Positions 8,416 through 18,066 of a DNA stretch of 64,000 nucleotides are shown piece by piece (the first letter of the stretch is position 1; every line of letters starts with the position of its first letter). The stretch comes from Bauldia litoralis (GTDB taxonomy: Bacteria; Pseudomonadota; Alphaproteobacteria; Rhizobiales; Kaistiaceae). The stretch spans positions 124,001-188,000 of the forward strand of contig NZ_FMXQ01000006.1 in the NCBI RefSeq assembly GCF_900104485.1, written 5' to 3'. The notes under the pieces were generated by a model. That model did no database searches. It saw only the letters and a list, made by a program, of their open reading frames with translations, and had not been told where the DNA came from. The position numbers and the translations under genes were made by a program.

Positions 8416-9633
8416 TCAGTCGAGCACGTGGCTGACAACCCCGTCGGCGAGTTTCGGTTCGAACCAGGTCGATTTCGGCGGCATGATGCCGTTGGCATCG
8501 GCGACCGCCATCAGGTCGGCCATCCGGGTCGGATACAGCGCGAAGGCGACGGCCCAGTCGCCGCTGGCAACGCGCTTTTCCAGTTCACCAAGACCGCGCC
8601 CGCCGCCGACGAAATCGACGCGCTTGTCGGTGCGCGGATCGGTGATGCCGAGCAGCGGCTCGATCAGGTTGCGGGTCAGCAGGGTGATCGGCAGGCGACC
8701 GATCGGGTCGTCCGTCGGCACGCGCTCGGTTGGCAGGATCAGCCGGTACCATTGGCGGTCGACGACCATGCCGACCTGGTTCGGTGCGCCGGGATCGACT
8801 GGCGTGTCCGACGCCTCGACCGCGAAGCGCTCGCCGACCGCGGCGAGGAAATCCTTGGGGCTCAGCCCGTTGAGGTCGGCGACGACGCGGTTATAGGCGA
8901 GGATGGTCATCTCGTGATCGGGGAAGGTGACCGTCAGGAACGCATTGTGCGAGCCGTTCCCCCCACGGGCCGCCGCCACCCGCGCGGCCGCGGCCGAGCG
9001 ATGGTGGCCGTCGGCGATGTAGAGCGCAGGCAGGGCGTCGAAGGCGGCGGTGAGGTCGGCGATCGCCGCCGCGTCGTCGACGACCCAGAGCTGGTGGCGG
9101 ACGTCGGGCCAGGTCACGTCGATCGCGGCCTCGCCGGTCGTCGCGGCCTCGAGCATGGCGTCGATCGCCGGGGCAGTCGGGTAGGCCAGCATCACAGGAC
9201 CGGTCTGGGCGTTGACCGCCTCGATCTGGGCGACGCGGTCGTCCTCCTTCACCGGCGTCGTCAATTCGTGCTTGCGGATCCGGTTGGTGGCATAATCGGC
9301 CAGCGAGGCGACCGCGGCGAGGCCGGTCTGGACATGGCCCTGCCAGGTCAGGCGGTAAACGTAGTAGCGGGGAGCATCGTCGCGGACGAGGACACCCTCG
9401 GCGATCATGCGGTCGAGGTTCTCGGCCGCCTTGGCGTAGACTTGCGCGGAATAGGGATCGATGTCGGCGGCAAGGTCGATCTCCGGCTTCGAGACGTGGA
9501 GGAAGCTCCACGGCTTGCCCGCCGCCCGCTCGCGCGCCTCGGCGCTGGACAGCACGTCATAGGGCGGCGCCAGCACGTCGGCGGCGCGTCCCGGGGCCGG
9601 ACGCAGGGCGCGGAAGGGTTGAAGCAGGGTCAC
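8416..9633 (-). CDS. DUF1015 family protein
   Basis: This is a 405-residue cytoplasmic protein of the conserved DUF1015 family, whose biochemical role is not established. Typical features are the FRALRPAPG...APPYDVLS start, SFLHVSKPEID, a central IADGHHRSAAA motif that looks like an active or binding site, and VDFVGGGRGL near the end. It lies 60 bases upstream of serB on the same strand and may share its transcript. In some bacteria DUF1015 genes adjoin serA or serB, which hints at a link with serine metabolism; that is inference. Confidence 0.85.
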   Translation of the reverse strand: MTLLQPFRALRPAPGRAADVLAPPYDVLSSAEARERAAGKPWSFLHVSKPEIDLAADIDPYSAQVYAKAAENLDRMIAEGVLVRDDAPRYYVYRLTWQGHVQTGLAAVASLADYATNRIRKHELTTPVKEDDRVAQIEAVNAQTGPVMLAYPTAPAIDAMLEAATTGEAAIDVTWPDVRHQLWVVDDAAAIADLTAAFDALPALYIADGHHRSAAAARVAAARGGNGSHNAFLTVTFPDHEMTILAYNRVVADLNGLSPKDFLAAVGERFAVEASDTPVDPGAPNQVGMVVDRQWYRLILPTERVPTDDPIGRLPITLLTRNLIEPLLGITDPRTDKRVDFVGGGRGLGELEKRVASGDWAVAFALYPTRMADLMAVADANGIMPPKSTWFEPKLADGVVSHVLD

Positions 9634-9752
9634 GGGCGGCTACGTCCTTGCATGACGGGTTGCGTGCCGGTTTTAGTGGGCGGACGTGACGGGTTCAACA
9701 CCGTTGGTCGGGATCGGGCCCAGATGCGCCGAATCGGAGAAAAGGTCGCGGC

Positions 9753-10634
9753 ATGCCCCAAGCCATCCTCATCGCCGGCCCCACCGCCAGCGGCAAGTCC
9801 AGGCTGGCGATCGACATGGCGCGCCGGGAGGGCGGCGTCGTCATCAATGCCGACTCGATGCAGGTCTATGGCGCGTTGCGCGTCCTCTCGGCCCGGCCGA
9901 CCGAGGTCGACATCGCGGCCGTGCCGCATGCGCTCTATGGCCACGTTCCTGCCGCCACGCGGTATTCGGTCGGGCATTGGCTGACCGACGCGGCCGCGGC
10001 CCTGGCCCGCGCCAGCGAGGAGGGGCGGATGCCGATCTTTGTCGGTGGCACGGGGCTCTACTTCAAGGCGCTGACGGAAGGGCTGGCGACGGTCCCGCCG
10101 GTGCCGGCCGATCTCAGGGCGCGGCTCGCCGAGGAGACCCGCGAGGTCGCGACCGAGGCGCTGCACGCGCGGCTTGCCGAGCGCGACCCGGCGACCGCGG
10201 CCGACCTGCGGCCGTCCGACCGGGGGCGGATCTGCCGGGCCCTCGAGGTTCATGAGGCAACGGGGCGATCCCTGTCCGACTGGCAGCGGCAGCCGGGCGT
10301 GCCGCCGCTGGTCGGTCGCGATGTTCGGCGACTGGTGATCGCGCCGGACCGGGCTTGGCTTCATCACCGCATCAGCCTGCGAGCCGAGGCGATGCTGCAT
10401 GACGGCGTGCTTGGCGAGGTGCGGCGGCTGCTCGACCTCAAGCTGTCGCCCGAACTGCCGGCGATGAAGGCGATCGGCGTCCGCCAGTTCCGCGATCATC
10501 TCGATGGCGACCTGTCGCTCGACGAGGCGGTCGCCGGGGTCAAGACCGAGACGCGACGCTACGCCAAGCGCCAGGAGACCTGGTTCCGCAACCAGATGGC
10601 CGACTGGGAGCGGATCGCGCCGCCGGCGGCGTGA
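9753..10634 (+). CDS. miaA: tRNA dimethylallyltransferase
   Basis: MiaA transfers a dimethylallyl group to N6 of A37 in tRNAs that read codons starting with U. The P-loop GPTASGKS is at residues 9-16, followed by INADSMQVY, and FVGGTGLYFKAL and TRRYAKRQETWFRN are conserved substrate- and tRNA-binding segments. At 293 residues the length is normal. It is divergent from the DUF1015 gene and lies directly upstream of the ilvIH leader region, an order common in Hyphomicrobiales. Confidence 0.96.
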   Translation: MPQAILIAGPTASGKSRLAIDMARREGGVVINADSMQVYGALRVLSARPTEVDIAAVPHALYGHVPAATRYSVGHWLTDAAAALARASEEGRMPIFVGGTGLYFKALTEGLATVPPVPADLRARLAEETREVATEALHARLAERDPATAADLRPSDRGRICRALEVHEATGRSLSDWQRQPGVPPLVGRDVRRLVIAPDRAWLHHRISLRAEAMLHDGVLGEVRRLLDLKLSPELPAMKAIGVRQFRDHLDGDLSLDEAVAGVKTETRRYAKRQETWFRNQMADWERIAPPAA

Positions 10635-10652
10635 GGCCGGGCAAATAAGTCG

Positions 10653-10681
10653 TTGACCGGGCCGGCGGGCGTGCCTATCTT
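10653..10681 (+). promoter_or_regulatory. promoter of the ilvIH operon
   Basis: TTGACC (10653-10658) and TATCTT (10676-10681) are separated by 17 bases. The expected start of transcription is about 20 bases before the ilv leader peptide ATG. Confidence 0.6.
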
Positions 10682-10710
10682 GCCCGGCATCAACTGGAGC
10701 ATGTGAACCA

Positions 10711-10764
10711 ATGACGGCGAAATCCGTCCTCGTAATCAGGGAGCGTACCGCCACGATGGCTTGA
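10711..10764 (+). CDS. ilvIH operon leader (attenuation) peptide
   Basis: This is a 17-codon open frame reading MTAKSVLVIRERTATMA. Codons 6-9 (gtc ctc gta atc) are four consecutive branched-chain codons, Val-Leu-Val-Ile, exactly the end products controlled by acetolactate synthase. It lies between a good promoter and a factor-independent terminator that precedes ilvI. By analogy with known ilv attenuators, ribosome stalling at these codons when charged Val, Leu or Ile tRNA is scarce would block the terminator and let transcription enter ilvIH. The ribosome site is weak (TGGAGC about 12 bases upstream). Confidence 0.75.
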   Translation: MTAKSVLVIRERTATMA

Positions 10765-10792
10765 GCCGTCGCGATTGGTGGTGCGCTGACAG

Positions 10793-10813
10793 GGCCCGGA
10801 AGGGCCTTTTTTT
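10793..10813 (+). terminator. attenuator terminator before ilvI
   Basis: The stem GGCCC/GGGCC closes a GGAA loop and is followed by seven T residues. It ends 42 bases before the ilvI ATG. Upstream, AGCG...CCAC (10742-10754, at the end of the leader frame) can pair with GTGG.GCGCT (10779-10788), giving a competing or pause hairpin. The arrangement fits transcription attenuation controlled by the leader peptide. Confidence 0.75.
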
Positions 10814-10855
10814 ATGGCAAAACGGCTAGGGCCGACAGTGGCTTGAGGTGGCGAG

Positions 10856-12652
10856 ATGAAACGGCAGCAGAAAAAAGCGAGTAGGGACGGCGAGCAGATG
10901 AGCGGCGCCGAGATGGTGGTCCAGGCGCTGGCGGATCACGGCGTCGAGCACGTCTTCGGTTACCCCGGCGGCGCCGTCCTGCCGATCTATGACGAGATCA
11001 TCCAGCAGGACCGGGTCGAGCATATCCTCGTCCGCCACGAGCAGGGCGCCGGCCACGCCGCGGAGGGCTATGCGCGCTCGACCGGCAAGACCGGCGTCGT
11101 CCTCGTCACCTCCGGTCCCGGCGCGACCAACATGGTCACCGCCCTGACGGACGCGCTGATGGACTCGATCCCGATGGTCTGCCTGACCGGCCAGGTGCCG
11201 ACCCACCTGATCGGCAACGATGCCTTCCAGGAGTGCGATACCGTCGGCATCACCCGGCCCTGCACCAAGCACAACTGGCTGGTCCGCGACGTCAACGACC
11301 TGAGCCGCATCCTGCACGAGGCCTTCTACGTCGCCTCGCACGGACGCCCGGGCCCGGTGGTCGTTGATATCCCGAAGGACGTCCAGTTCGCCACCGGCAC
11401 CTATACCGGGCCGAAGAAAGTCGAGCACAAGACTTACCGGCCGCGCACCAAGGGCGATCCCAACGCCATCCGCGCGGCGGTCGAACTGATCGCCAAGGCC
11501 AAGAAGCCGGTCTTCTATACCGGCGGCGGGGTCATCAATTCCGGGCCGCGGGCGACCGAATTGCTGCGCGAACTGGCGAAGCTGACCGGCTATCCGGTGA
11601 CCTCGACCCTGATGGGGCTCGGCGCCTTTCCGGCCTCCGATCCGCAGTGGCTCGGGATGCTGGGCATGCACGGCACCTACGAGGCCAACAACGTCATGCA
11701 CGACTGCGACCTGATGGTCGCGATCGGCTCGCGCTTCGATGACCGGATCACCGGCCGCACCGACGCCTTCTCGCCGGGCTCGCGCAAGATCCACATCGAC
11801 ATCGACGCCTCGTCGATCAACAAGAACATCCGCGTCGACCTGCCGATCATCGGCGACGTCGCCTCGGTTCTCGAGGACCTCTTGACGATCTGGAAGGCCG
11901 AGAAGCCGAAGGTCGACCAGGCGGCACGCAAGGCGTGGTGGAAGCAGATCGAGACGTGGCGCGGCCGCAACTGCCTGGCCTACCGGCAGAACAACGACGT
12001 GATCATGCCGCAATATGCGATCGAGCGGCTCTACGCGGCGACCAAGGATCGGGACACCTACATCACCACCGAGGTCGGCCAGCACCAGATGTGGGCGGCG
12101 CAGTTCTACGGCTTCGAGGAACCGAACCGCTGGATGACCTCCGGCGGGCTGGGCACCATGGGTTATGGCCTGCCGGCGGCGCTCGGCGTCCAGGTCGCGC
12201 ATCCCGGCAGCTTGGTCATCGACATCGCCGGCGACGCCTCGGTGCTGATGACGATGCAGGAGATGTCGACGGCGGTGCAGCACAACCTGCCGATCAAGAT
12301 CTTCATCCTCAACAACCAGTATATGGGCATGGTCCGGCAGTGGCAGCAGTTGCTGCACGGCAACCGGCTGTCGCACAGCTACATGGATTCGCTGCCCGAT
12401 TTCGTGAAGCTGGCCGAAGCCTATGGCGGGGTCGGCATCCGGGCGGAGAAGCCGGACGAACTGGACGACGCGATCCAGGAGATGATCTCCGTCGACAAGC
12501 CGGTCCTGTTCGATTGCCGGGTCGTGGCGCTGGCCAACTGCTTCCCGATGATCCCGTCGGGCAAGGCCCATAATGAAATGCTGTTGCCGGAGGAGGCCGA
12601 CGACGATGCGATCGGCAAGGCAATCAGCGCATCCGGAAAGGCGCTCGTCTGA
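10856..12652 (+). CDS. ilvI: acetolactate synthase large (catalytic) subunit
   Basis: This 598-residue enzyme uses thiamine diphosphate, FAD and Mg2+ to join two pyruvates, or pyruvate and 2-oxobutyrate, in the first common step of branched-chain amino acid synthesis. The cofactor-activating Glu lies in RHEQGAGHAAEGYAR. The C-terminal GDASVLMTMQEMSTAV with FILNNQY is the thiamine diphosphate binding fold. The central domain has FDDRITGR. The short basic start (MKRQQKKASRDGEQM) has in-frame alternatives, but the annotated ATG sits well after the attenuator. It overlaps ilvH by one base. Confidence 0.96.
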   Translation: MKRQQKKASRDGEQMSGAEMVVQALADHGVEHVFGYPGGAVLPIYDEIIQQDRVEHILVRHEQGAGHAAEGYARSTGKTGVVLVTSGPGATNMVTALTDALMDSIPMVCLTGQVPTHLIGNDAFQECDTVGITRPCTKHNWLVRDVNDLSRILHEAFYVASHGRPGPVVVDIPKDVQFATGTYTGPKKVEHKTYRPRTKGDPNAIRAAVELIAKAKKPVFYTGGGVINSGPRATELLRELAKLTGYPVTSTLMGLGAFPASDPQWLGMLGMHGTYEANNVMHDCDLMVAIGSRFDDRITGRTDAFSPGSRKIHIDIDASSINKNIRVDLPIIGDVASVLEDLLTIWKAEKPKVDQAARKAWWKQIETWRGRNCLAYRQNNDVIMPQYAIERLYAATKDRDTYITTEVGQHQMWAAQFYGFEEPNRWMTSGGLGTMGYGLPAALGVQVAHPGSLVIDIAGDASVLMTMQEMSTAVQHNLPIKIFILNNQYMGMVRQWQQLLHGNRLSHSYMDSLPDFVKLAEAYGGVGIRAEKPDELDDAIQEMISVDKPVLFDCRVVALANCFPMIPSGKAHNEMLLPEEADDDAIGKAISASGKALV

Positions 12653-13341
12653 TGAAGCGGACAACGACCAAGAAGACAACCGCACGCCGTCCGGCCAGGC
12701 GCACGACGAAGAAAGCCGCGCCGGCGGTGTCTCATGTCGCCGACAAGGCGCCGGACCAGACGCGGACTGAGCCGCTGCCGTCGCCGGCCTCGGCCTATTT
12801 CTTCGAGGAGCGGCACGATCGCTTCGAGCGGCACACGCTGTCGATCACGGTCGACAACGAGCCGGGCGTGCTTGCCCGGGTCATCGGCCTGTTCTCGGGG
12901 CGTGGCTACAATATCGACAGCCTGACGGTCTCCGAGACCGAGCACGCCCGGCACCAGTCGCGGATCACCATCGTCACCACCGGCACGCCGATGGTCATCA
13001 CCCAGATCAAGAACCAGCTCGAGCGGCTGGTGCCGGTCCATTCGGTCAACGACCTGACCGCCGACGGCAATCCGCTGGAGCGCGAGTTGGCGCTGATCAA
13101 GATCGCCGGCAAGGGGGAGAAGCGGGTCGAGGCTCTGCGGATCGCCGACGCCTTCCGGGCCGAGGTGGTCGGCGCGTCGACCGAGCATTTCATCTTCCAG
13201 CTCACCGGCCGGACCGACAAGATCGAGCAGTTCATCTCGATCATGGCGCCGCTCGGCATGGTCGAGGTGTGCCGGACGGGTATCGCCGCCCTGTCGCGCG
13301 GCCCGCATGCGATGACGGGGCTCGCCAGCCGGATGCCATAG
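12652..13341 (+). CDS. ilvH: acetolactate synthase small (regulatory) subunit, N-terminally extended
   Basis: IlvH binds the catalytic subunit, raises its activity and makes it sensitive to valine feedback. The ACT domain starts at HTLSITVDNEPGVLARVIGL and continues through NIDSLTVSETEH; the second conserved half includes RTDKIEQFISIM. At 229 residues it is longer than usual (about 165-190). The excess is an N-terminal tail of about 60 residues rich in Lys, Arg, Thr and Ala. The ATG shares a base with the ilvI stop (TGATG), so the tail may be genuinely translated, but a later GTG would remove much of it. The start is therefore uncertain. Confidence 0.93.
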   Translation: MKRTTTKKTTARRPARRTTKKAAPAVSHVADKAPDQTRTEPLPSPASAYFFEERHDRFERHTLSITVDNEPGVLARVIGLFSGRGYNIDSLTVSETEHARHQSRITIVTTGTPMVITQIKNQLERLVPVHSVNDLTADGNPLERELALIKIAGKGEKRVEALRIADAFRAEVVGASTEHFIFQLTGRTDKIEQFISIMAPLGMVEVCRTGIAALSRGPHAMTGLASRMP

Positions 13342-13417
13342 CGCTTCGGAGGAGGTGAGAGGATCATGCCGTATGGTATTGATTTCTCATGATCTTCCAA
13401 AGACGGACGAAAAGACA

Positions 13418-13455
13418 GTCAAGGCCGGCGAGCCGTCATGGAAGCCGGCCTTGAC
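13418..13455. repeat. perfect 12-bp inverted repeat between ilvH and pdxJ
   Basis: GTCAAGGCCGGC (13418-13429) and GCCGGCCTTGAC (13444-13455) are perfect inverted arms around a 14-base loop. No T tract follows, so it may be a rho-aided terminator of ilvIH, an RNA stability element or an operator. It lies in the roughly 200-base gap before pdxJ. Confidence 0.6.
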
Positions 13456-13542
13456 GCTTCGCCGCGACGCGGCCAGAAGTATGCGCCCGGAAGCGCCGAA
13501 GGGTTCGCCGCCGATGCGGGCGCATTACCCGATGATCGAGCC

Positions 13543-14286
13543 ATGACCGCCAAGCTCTCCGTCAACCTCAACGCGATCGCCTACCTGCGCAACCGGCGCG
13601 ACCTGCCGTGGCCGAGCGTCACCGGCATCGGCCGCATCGCGCTCGAAGCCGGGGCGCACGGGCTGACCGTCCATCCGCGCCCCGACGAGCGGCACATCCG
13701 CCGCTCCGACGTGCCGGAACTGGCGAAGCTGATCGCCGACGAATTCCCCGATCGCGAATTCAACATCGAGGGCAATCCCGACGCCCGCTTCATCGAGACC
13801 GTCGAGGCGATCCGGCCGACGCAGGTGACGCTGGTGCCGGACGACATTCGCCAGTCGACCTCCGACCACGGCTGGGACATCGCCGCCCATCGCGACTTCC
13901 TCCAGCCGATGATCGCGCGCTTCCAGGCGGCGGGCCTGCGCGTGTCGCTGTTCGTCGATCCTGATCCGGCTGCGGCGGCGCTGGCTAGGGAAGTCGGCGC
14001 CGACCGGATCGAGATCTTCACCGGTCCCTATGGCGGCTGCCTTGACCCGGCAGAGCAGGCGGGCGAACTGGCGAAGGTGGTGGCGACCGGCAACGCGGCG
14101 CGCGACGCCGGCCTCGGCCTCAATGCCGGGCACGACCTGACGCTCGACAACCTGCCGCCGCTGGTCGCGGCGCTGCCGCATCTGGCGGAGGTGTCGATCG
14201 GCCATGCGCTGACCGGCGATGCGCTGCGCTTCGGCATGGGCGACGCGGTGCTGCGCTATCGCGAAGCCTGCGGCGAGACGATCTGA
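13543..14286 (+). CDS. pdxJ: pyridoxine 5'-phosphate synthase
   Basis: PdxJ condenses 1-deoxyxylulose 5-phosphate with 3-amino-2-oxopropyl phosphate to give pyridoxine 5'-phosphate (DXP-dependent vitamin B6 pathway). The TIM-barrel protein of 247 residues starts [46 protein letters not shown] and [12 protein letters not shown] are present. I start at the ATG at 13543, where family homology begins; the frame stays open for 35 more codons upstream without family character. It overlaps the first sulfotransferase by one base, suggesting co-transcription. Confidence 0.95.
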   Translation: MTAKLSVNLNAIAYLRNRRDLPWPSVTGIGRIALEAGAHGLTVHPRPDERHIRRSDVPELAKLIADEFPDREFNIEGNPDARFIETVEAIRPTQVTLVPDDIRQSTSDHGWDIAAHRDFLQPMIARFQAAGLRVSLFVDPDPAAAALAREVGADRIEIFTGPYGGCLDPAEQAGELAKVVATGNAARDAGLGLNAGHDLTLDNLPPLVAALPHLAEVSIGHALTGDALRFGMGDAVLRYREACGETI

Positions 14287-15200
14287 TGGGCGAGCCGGCC
14301 CTCGCGATCGACCCGGTTGCCGACCGGCCGACGGCCGCCGACGGTCCGGATTTCTTCTGCGTCGGGGCGCAGAAGGGCGGCACCCGCTGGCTCTACGACC
14401 AGGTGCAGTTGCATCCCGATTTCTGGATGCCGCCCTTCAAGGAACTGCACTATTTCGACCGCAAGAAGCCGTCGCAGCGGGCGGCCAAGCTGGCGGCGAA
14501 GGCCGCCGGCAACCTCGATCATCTGAACAGGCGCCGGGCGAAGAAGAATTTCAGGCCGCTCGACCAGCGCGATCTCGATTTCCTCGATGCCTATGCCGAC
14601 CTGCCGTGGCGGCAGGTCGATCTGGATGCCTATGCCCGGCTGTTCGCCAGCAAGGGCGGCGCCATCGCCGGCGACATCACGCCGGATTACTCGACGCTGA
14701 AGCCCAACCTGATCGAAAGGATCATGGCGCGGTTTCCGGCCGCCAAGGTCGTCTTCATCGCCCGGGATCCGGTTGCGCGGGTGTGGTCGCATCTCAACAT
14801 GCACGTCCGAAAGGGCGACATCGCCCGAGACCTCTCGGCAAGCGACCTCATGCGGCTGGTCGAGAAGCGCTTTGTGGTCAAGCGGTCGTTCCAGACCGAC
14901 ATTGTCGCGCGGTGGCGCAAGCACGTGCCGGACGAGCAGTTCGGCTTCTATCTCTTCGACGACCTGGTGACGGATCCCGACGGGGTGCGGGCGCGGGTGC
15001 TGTCGTTTCTCGGCGGCGATCCCGGCAAGCCGAGCGGGACGACGAAGGCCGGCTTCAACCGGAAGAGTGATTCCGACAAGGCGCAGCTCTCCCCGGAGCT
15101 TCGCGACCGGCTGAGCAAGCACCTGGCCGATGAACTGAGGGCATCGGCCCGGCAATTCGGCGGCGCGGCGGCGGAGTGGCCCGCCAGATACGGGCTCTGA
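14286..15200 (+). CDS. sulfotransferase family protein (copy 1)
   Basis: This is a 304-residue cytosolic sulfotransferase of the PAPS-dependent type. The 5'-phosphosulfate loop is in CVGAQKGGTRWLYDQ (about residues 27-41), and the 3'-phosphate motif is in VVFIARDPVARVWSH. A FLGGDPGKPSGT segment near the end is shared with the next gene. The acceptor (polysaccharide, lipid or metabolite) cannot be told. Its ATG overlaps the pdxJ stop (TGATG). It and the following gene are clear paralogues that probably arose by tandem duplication. Confidence 0.85.
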   Translation: MGEPALAIDPVADRPTAADGPDFFCVGAQKGGTRWLYDQVQLHPDFWMPPFKELHYFDRKKPSQRAAKLAAKAAGNLDHLNRRRAKKNFRPLDQRDLDFLDAYADLPWRQVDLDAYARLFASKGGAIAGDITPDYSTLKPNLIERIMARFPAAKVVFIARDPVARVWSHLNMHVRKGDIARDLSASDLMRLVEKRFVVKRSFQTDIVARWRKHVPDEQFGFYLFDDLVTDPDGVRARVLSFLGGDPGKPSGTTKAGFNRKSDSDKAQLSPELRDRLSKHLADELRASARQFGGAAAEWPARYGL

Positions 15201-15259
15201 GCGGAGCCGAAACGCAAACGGATTCGCGCCGGCCGCGAATCCCCTGATGAGGAAAAACC

Positions 15260-16213
15260 GTGCTGGACGTGTTGCGCATGGCGGGGGACCGGCTTCTCGG
15301 TCGGCTGCCGGATCCCGCGGAAATGCCGGAGCTGCTGGCGCAGGGCGACCTGCGCGGGCCGGATTTCTTCTGCATCGGCATGCAGAAGGGCGGCACGCGA
15401 TGGCTGTTCGACCAGTTGAACCACCATCCCGACTTCTGGATGCCGGCGATCAAGGAACTGCATTACTTCAACGAGAACATCCATCTCAAATGGGCCGAGC
15501 CGCTCTACACCAAGGCGCGCTACGGGCGCAGCCGGCTGAACCGCAAGCTGACCCGCTCGCACATGCGGCCGCTGGAGGATGGCGACATCGAATGGCTACG
15601 CGCCCTGATCTGGCTGCACGGCAAGCCGCTCGATTTCGATCGCTACAAGCGGCTGTTCAGCCCGAAGGGCGACCGGCTGTCCGGCGACATCACGCCGACC
15701 TACGCAATCATCGCCGACGAGAAGGTTCAGGCGGCGTGCCGCAACCTGCCGGACGCCAAGGTCGTCTACGTAGTGCGCGAGCCGATCGAGCGCTTCTGGT
15801 CGCATTACTGCATGATGGCCCGCCAGCAGAAGTGGGAGAACGCGGCGGATTTCGCGACCGTCGAGAATTTCATCAGGACCGGCAGCGGCATCCGCCATTC
15901 GAGCCCGACCGTCAACGTCGCCCGGTGGAAGGACGCAGGCGCGGCCGATCGCTTCGGCCTGTTCTTCTTCGACGAGTTGCGGACCGAGCCGGCGAAGCTG
16001 CGGGCGAAGATCATCGGCTTCCTCGGCGGCGACCCCGGCAAGCCGAGCGGAACCCTGCCGCCGGGCTTCAACCGCAAGAGCACCGACCCCAAGGTGGTGA
16101 TGTCGGACAAGGTGCGGGAGCATCTTGTCGACATCCTCGGCGACGAGATCCGGCGGGCGGCGGCGGAATTCGGCGGCCCGGCCGAGGCCTGGCCGAAGAA
16201 ATACGGCTTGTGA
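15260..16213 (+). CDS. sulfotransferase family protein (copy 2)
   Basis: This is a 317-residue paralogue of the preceding gene. The phosphosulfate loop CIGMQKGGTRWLFDQ and the 3'-phosphate motif VVYVVREPIERFWSH align with copy 1, as do HPDFWMP, KELHYF and FLGGDPGKPSGT. The start is a GTG at 15260. It differs from copy 1 by a longer N-terminal segment before the PAPS site and by a distinct middle, so the two may sulfate different acceptors. No glycosyltransferase or PAPS-synthesis gene is in the window, so the substrate remains open. Confidence 0.85.
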   Translation: MLDVLRMAGDRLLGRLPDPAEMPELLAQGDLRGPDFFCIGMQKGGTRWLFDQLNHHPDFWMPAIKELHYFNENIHLKWAEPLYTKARYGRSRLNRKLTRSHMRPLEDGDIEWLRALIWLHGKPLDFDRYKRLFSPKGDRLSGDITPTYAIIADEKVQAACRNLPDAKVVYVVREPIERFWSHYCMMARQQKWENAADFATVENFIRTGSGIRHSSPTVNVARWKDAGAADRFGLFFFDELRTEPAKLRAKIIGFLGGDPGKPSGTLPPGFNRKSTDPKVVMSDKVREHLVDILGDEIRRAAAEFGGPAEAWPKKYGL

Positions 16214-16223
16214 GGGGCCCGCG

Positions 16224-16832
16224 ATGTCGGAGCATCTTCTCGCCGGGTTCGTGATCTTCGCGGTGGTGACGCTGTTCACCCCCGGCCCGAACAACATCAT
16301 GCTGATGGCGTCTGGCCTGAATTACGGGCTGCGCCGGGCGATGCCGCATCTCCTCGGCGTCGCCATCGGCTTCGCCGTCATGGTGCTGGCCGTCGGCATC
16401 GGGCTCGGGGCGGTGTTCAACGCCTTTCCGGCGCTCTACCCGGTTATCAAGTATGTCGGCGTCGCCTACCTGCTCTATCTCGCCTGGGTCGTCGCCACGG
16501 CCGCGCCGCCTGATACCGAAGGCGGGGGGAAGGGGCACCCGATCACCTTCCTCCAAGCGTCCGCCTTCCAGTGGGTCAACCCGAAGGCCTGGGTGATGGC
16601 GGTCGGGGCGGTTGCCACCTATGCGGCGATCGCCGCCTTTCCCTTCAACATGGCGATCATCGCCGGAATCTTCGGCGCGATTGGCCTGGTCTCGGCCTGG
16701 GCCTGGGTGATCTTCGGCCAGGCGCTGCGCCGTCTGGTGCGGACGCCGCGCGCCATCCGCGTCTTCAATATCGCCATGGGACTGCTTCTGGTCGCCTCGA
16801 TTGTGCCGGTTCTGGTCGAGGATTGGCTCTAG
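16224..16832 (+). CDS. LysE/RhtB family exporter (copy 1)
   Basis: This is a 202-residue inner-membrane exporter of the LysE/RhtB family, which expels amino acids and related small metabolites. The start has FTPGPNNIMLMASGLNYG, the family signature, and about six hydrophobic helices follow, with the conserved FQWVNPKAWVMA in the middle. I start at the ATG at 16224, ten bases after the sulfotransferase stop; the open frame reaches further upstream but overlaps that gene. The substrate is unknown. Confidence 0.88.
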   Translation: MSEHLLAGFVIFAVVTLFTPGPNNIMLMASGLNYGLRRAMPHLLGVAIGFAVMVLAVGIGLGAVFNAFPALYPVIKYVGVAYLLYLAWVVATAAPPDTEGGGKGHPITFLQASAFQWVNPKAWVMAVGAVATYAAIAAFPFNMAIIAGIFGAIGLVSAWAWVIFGQALRRLVRTPRAIRVFNIAMGLLLVASIVPVLVEDWL

Positions 16833-16964
16833 GGAGCGCTGAAACGGTTCAAAATGGCGCATCCTGCGTGACAGCGATGGATTGCGCCCCGCGCCTTCGC
16901 CCGTTAGAACCGGCGCGGTCTTACCGGTCCTGCGCTTTTCCAAGCCTGGATCACCCCCGGCTAA

Positions 16965-17996
<1,032 letters not shown>

Positions 17997-18004
17997 GGTT
18001 GGCT

Positions 18005-18026
18005 CGGGGCGGCCCGGGCCGCCCCG
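18005..18026 (+). terminator. GC-rich palindrome after ilvC, probable terminator
   Basis: A perfect 22-base palindrome built on CGGGGCGGCCC and its complement starts nine bases after the ilvC stop. It lacks a clear T run, so termination efficiency is uncertain. Confidence 0.5.
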
Positions 18027-18066
18027 CTCGACAATCCCAGACGAATCCTGTCCATCTAGGTCGTAG

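Noticed and set aside
7972..9984. 670-codon plus-strand ORF opposite serB and the DUF1015 gene
   Set aside because: Shadow frame of two recognised minus-strand genes; low-complexity Gly/Arg/Asp composition and overlap with miaA.
10826..12685. 619-codon minus-strand ORF opposite ilvI
   Set aside because: Antisense to a highly conserved enzyme; composition bias of a mirror frame only.
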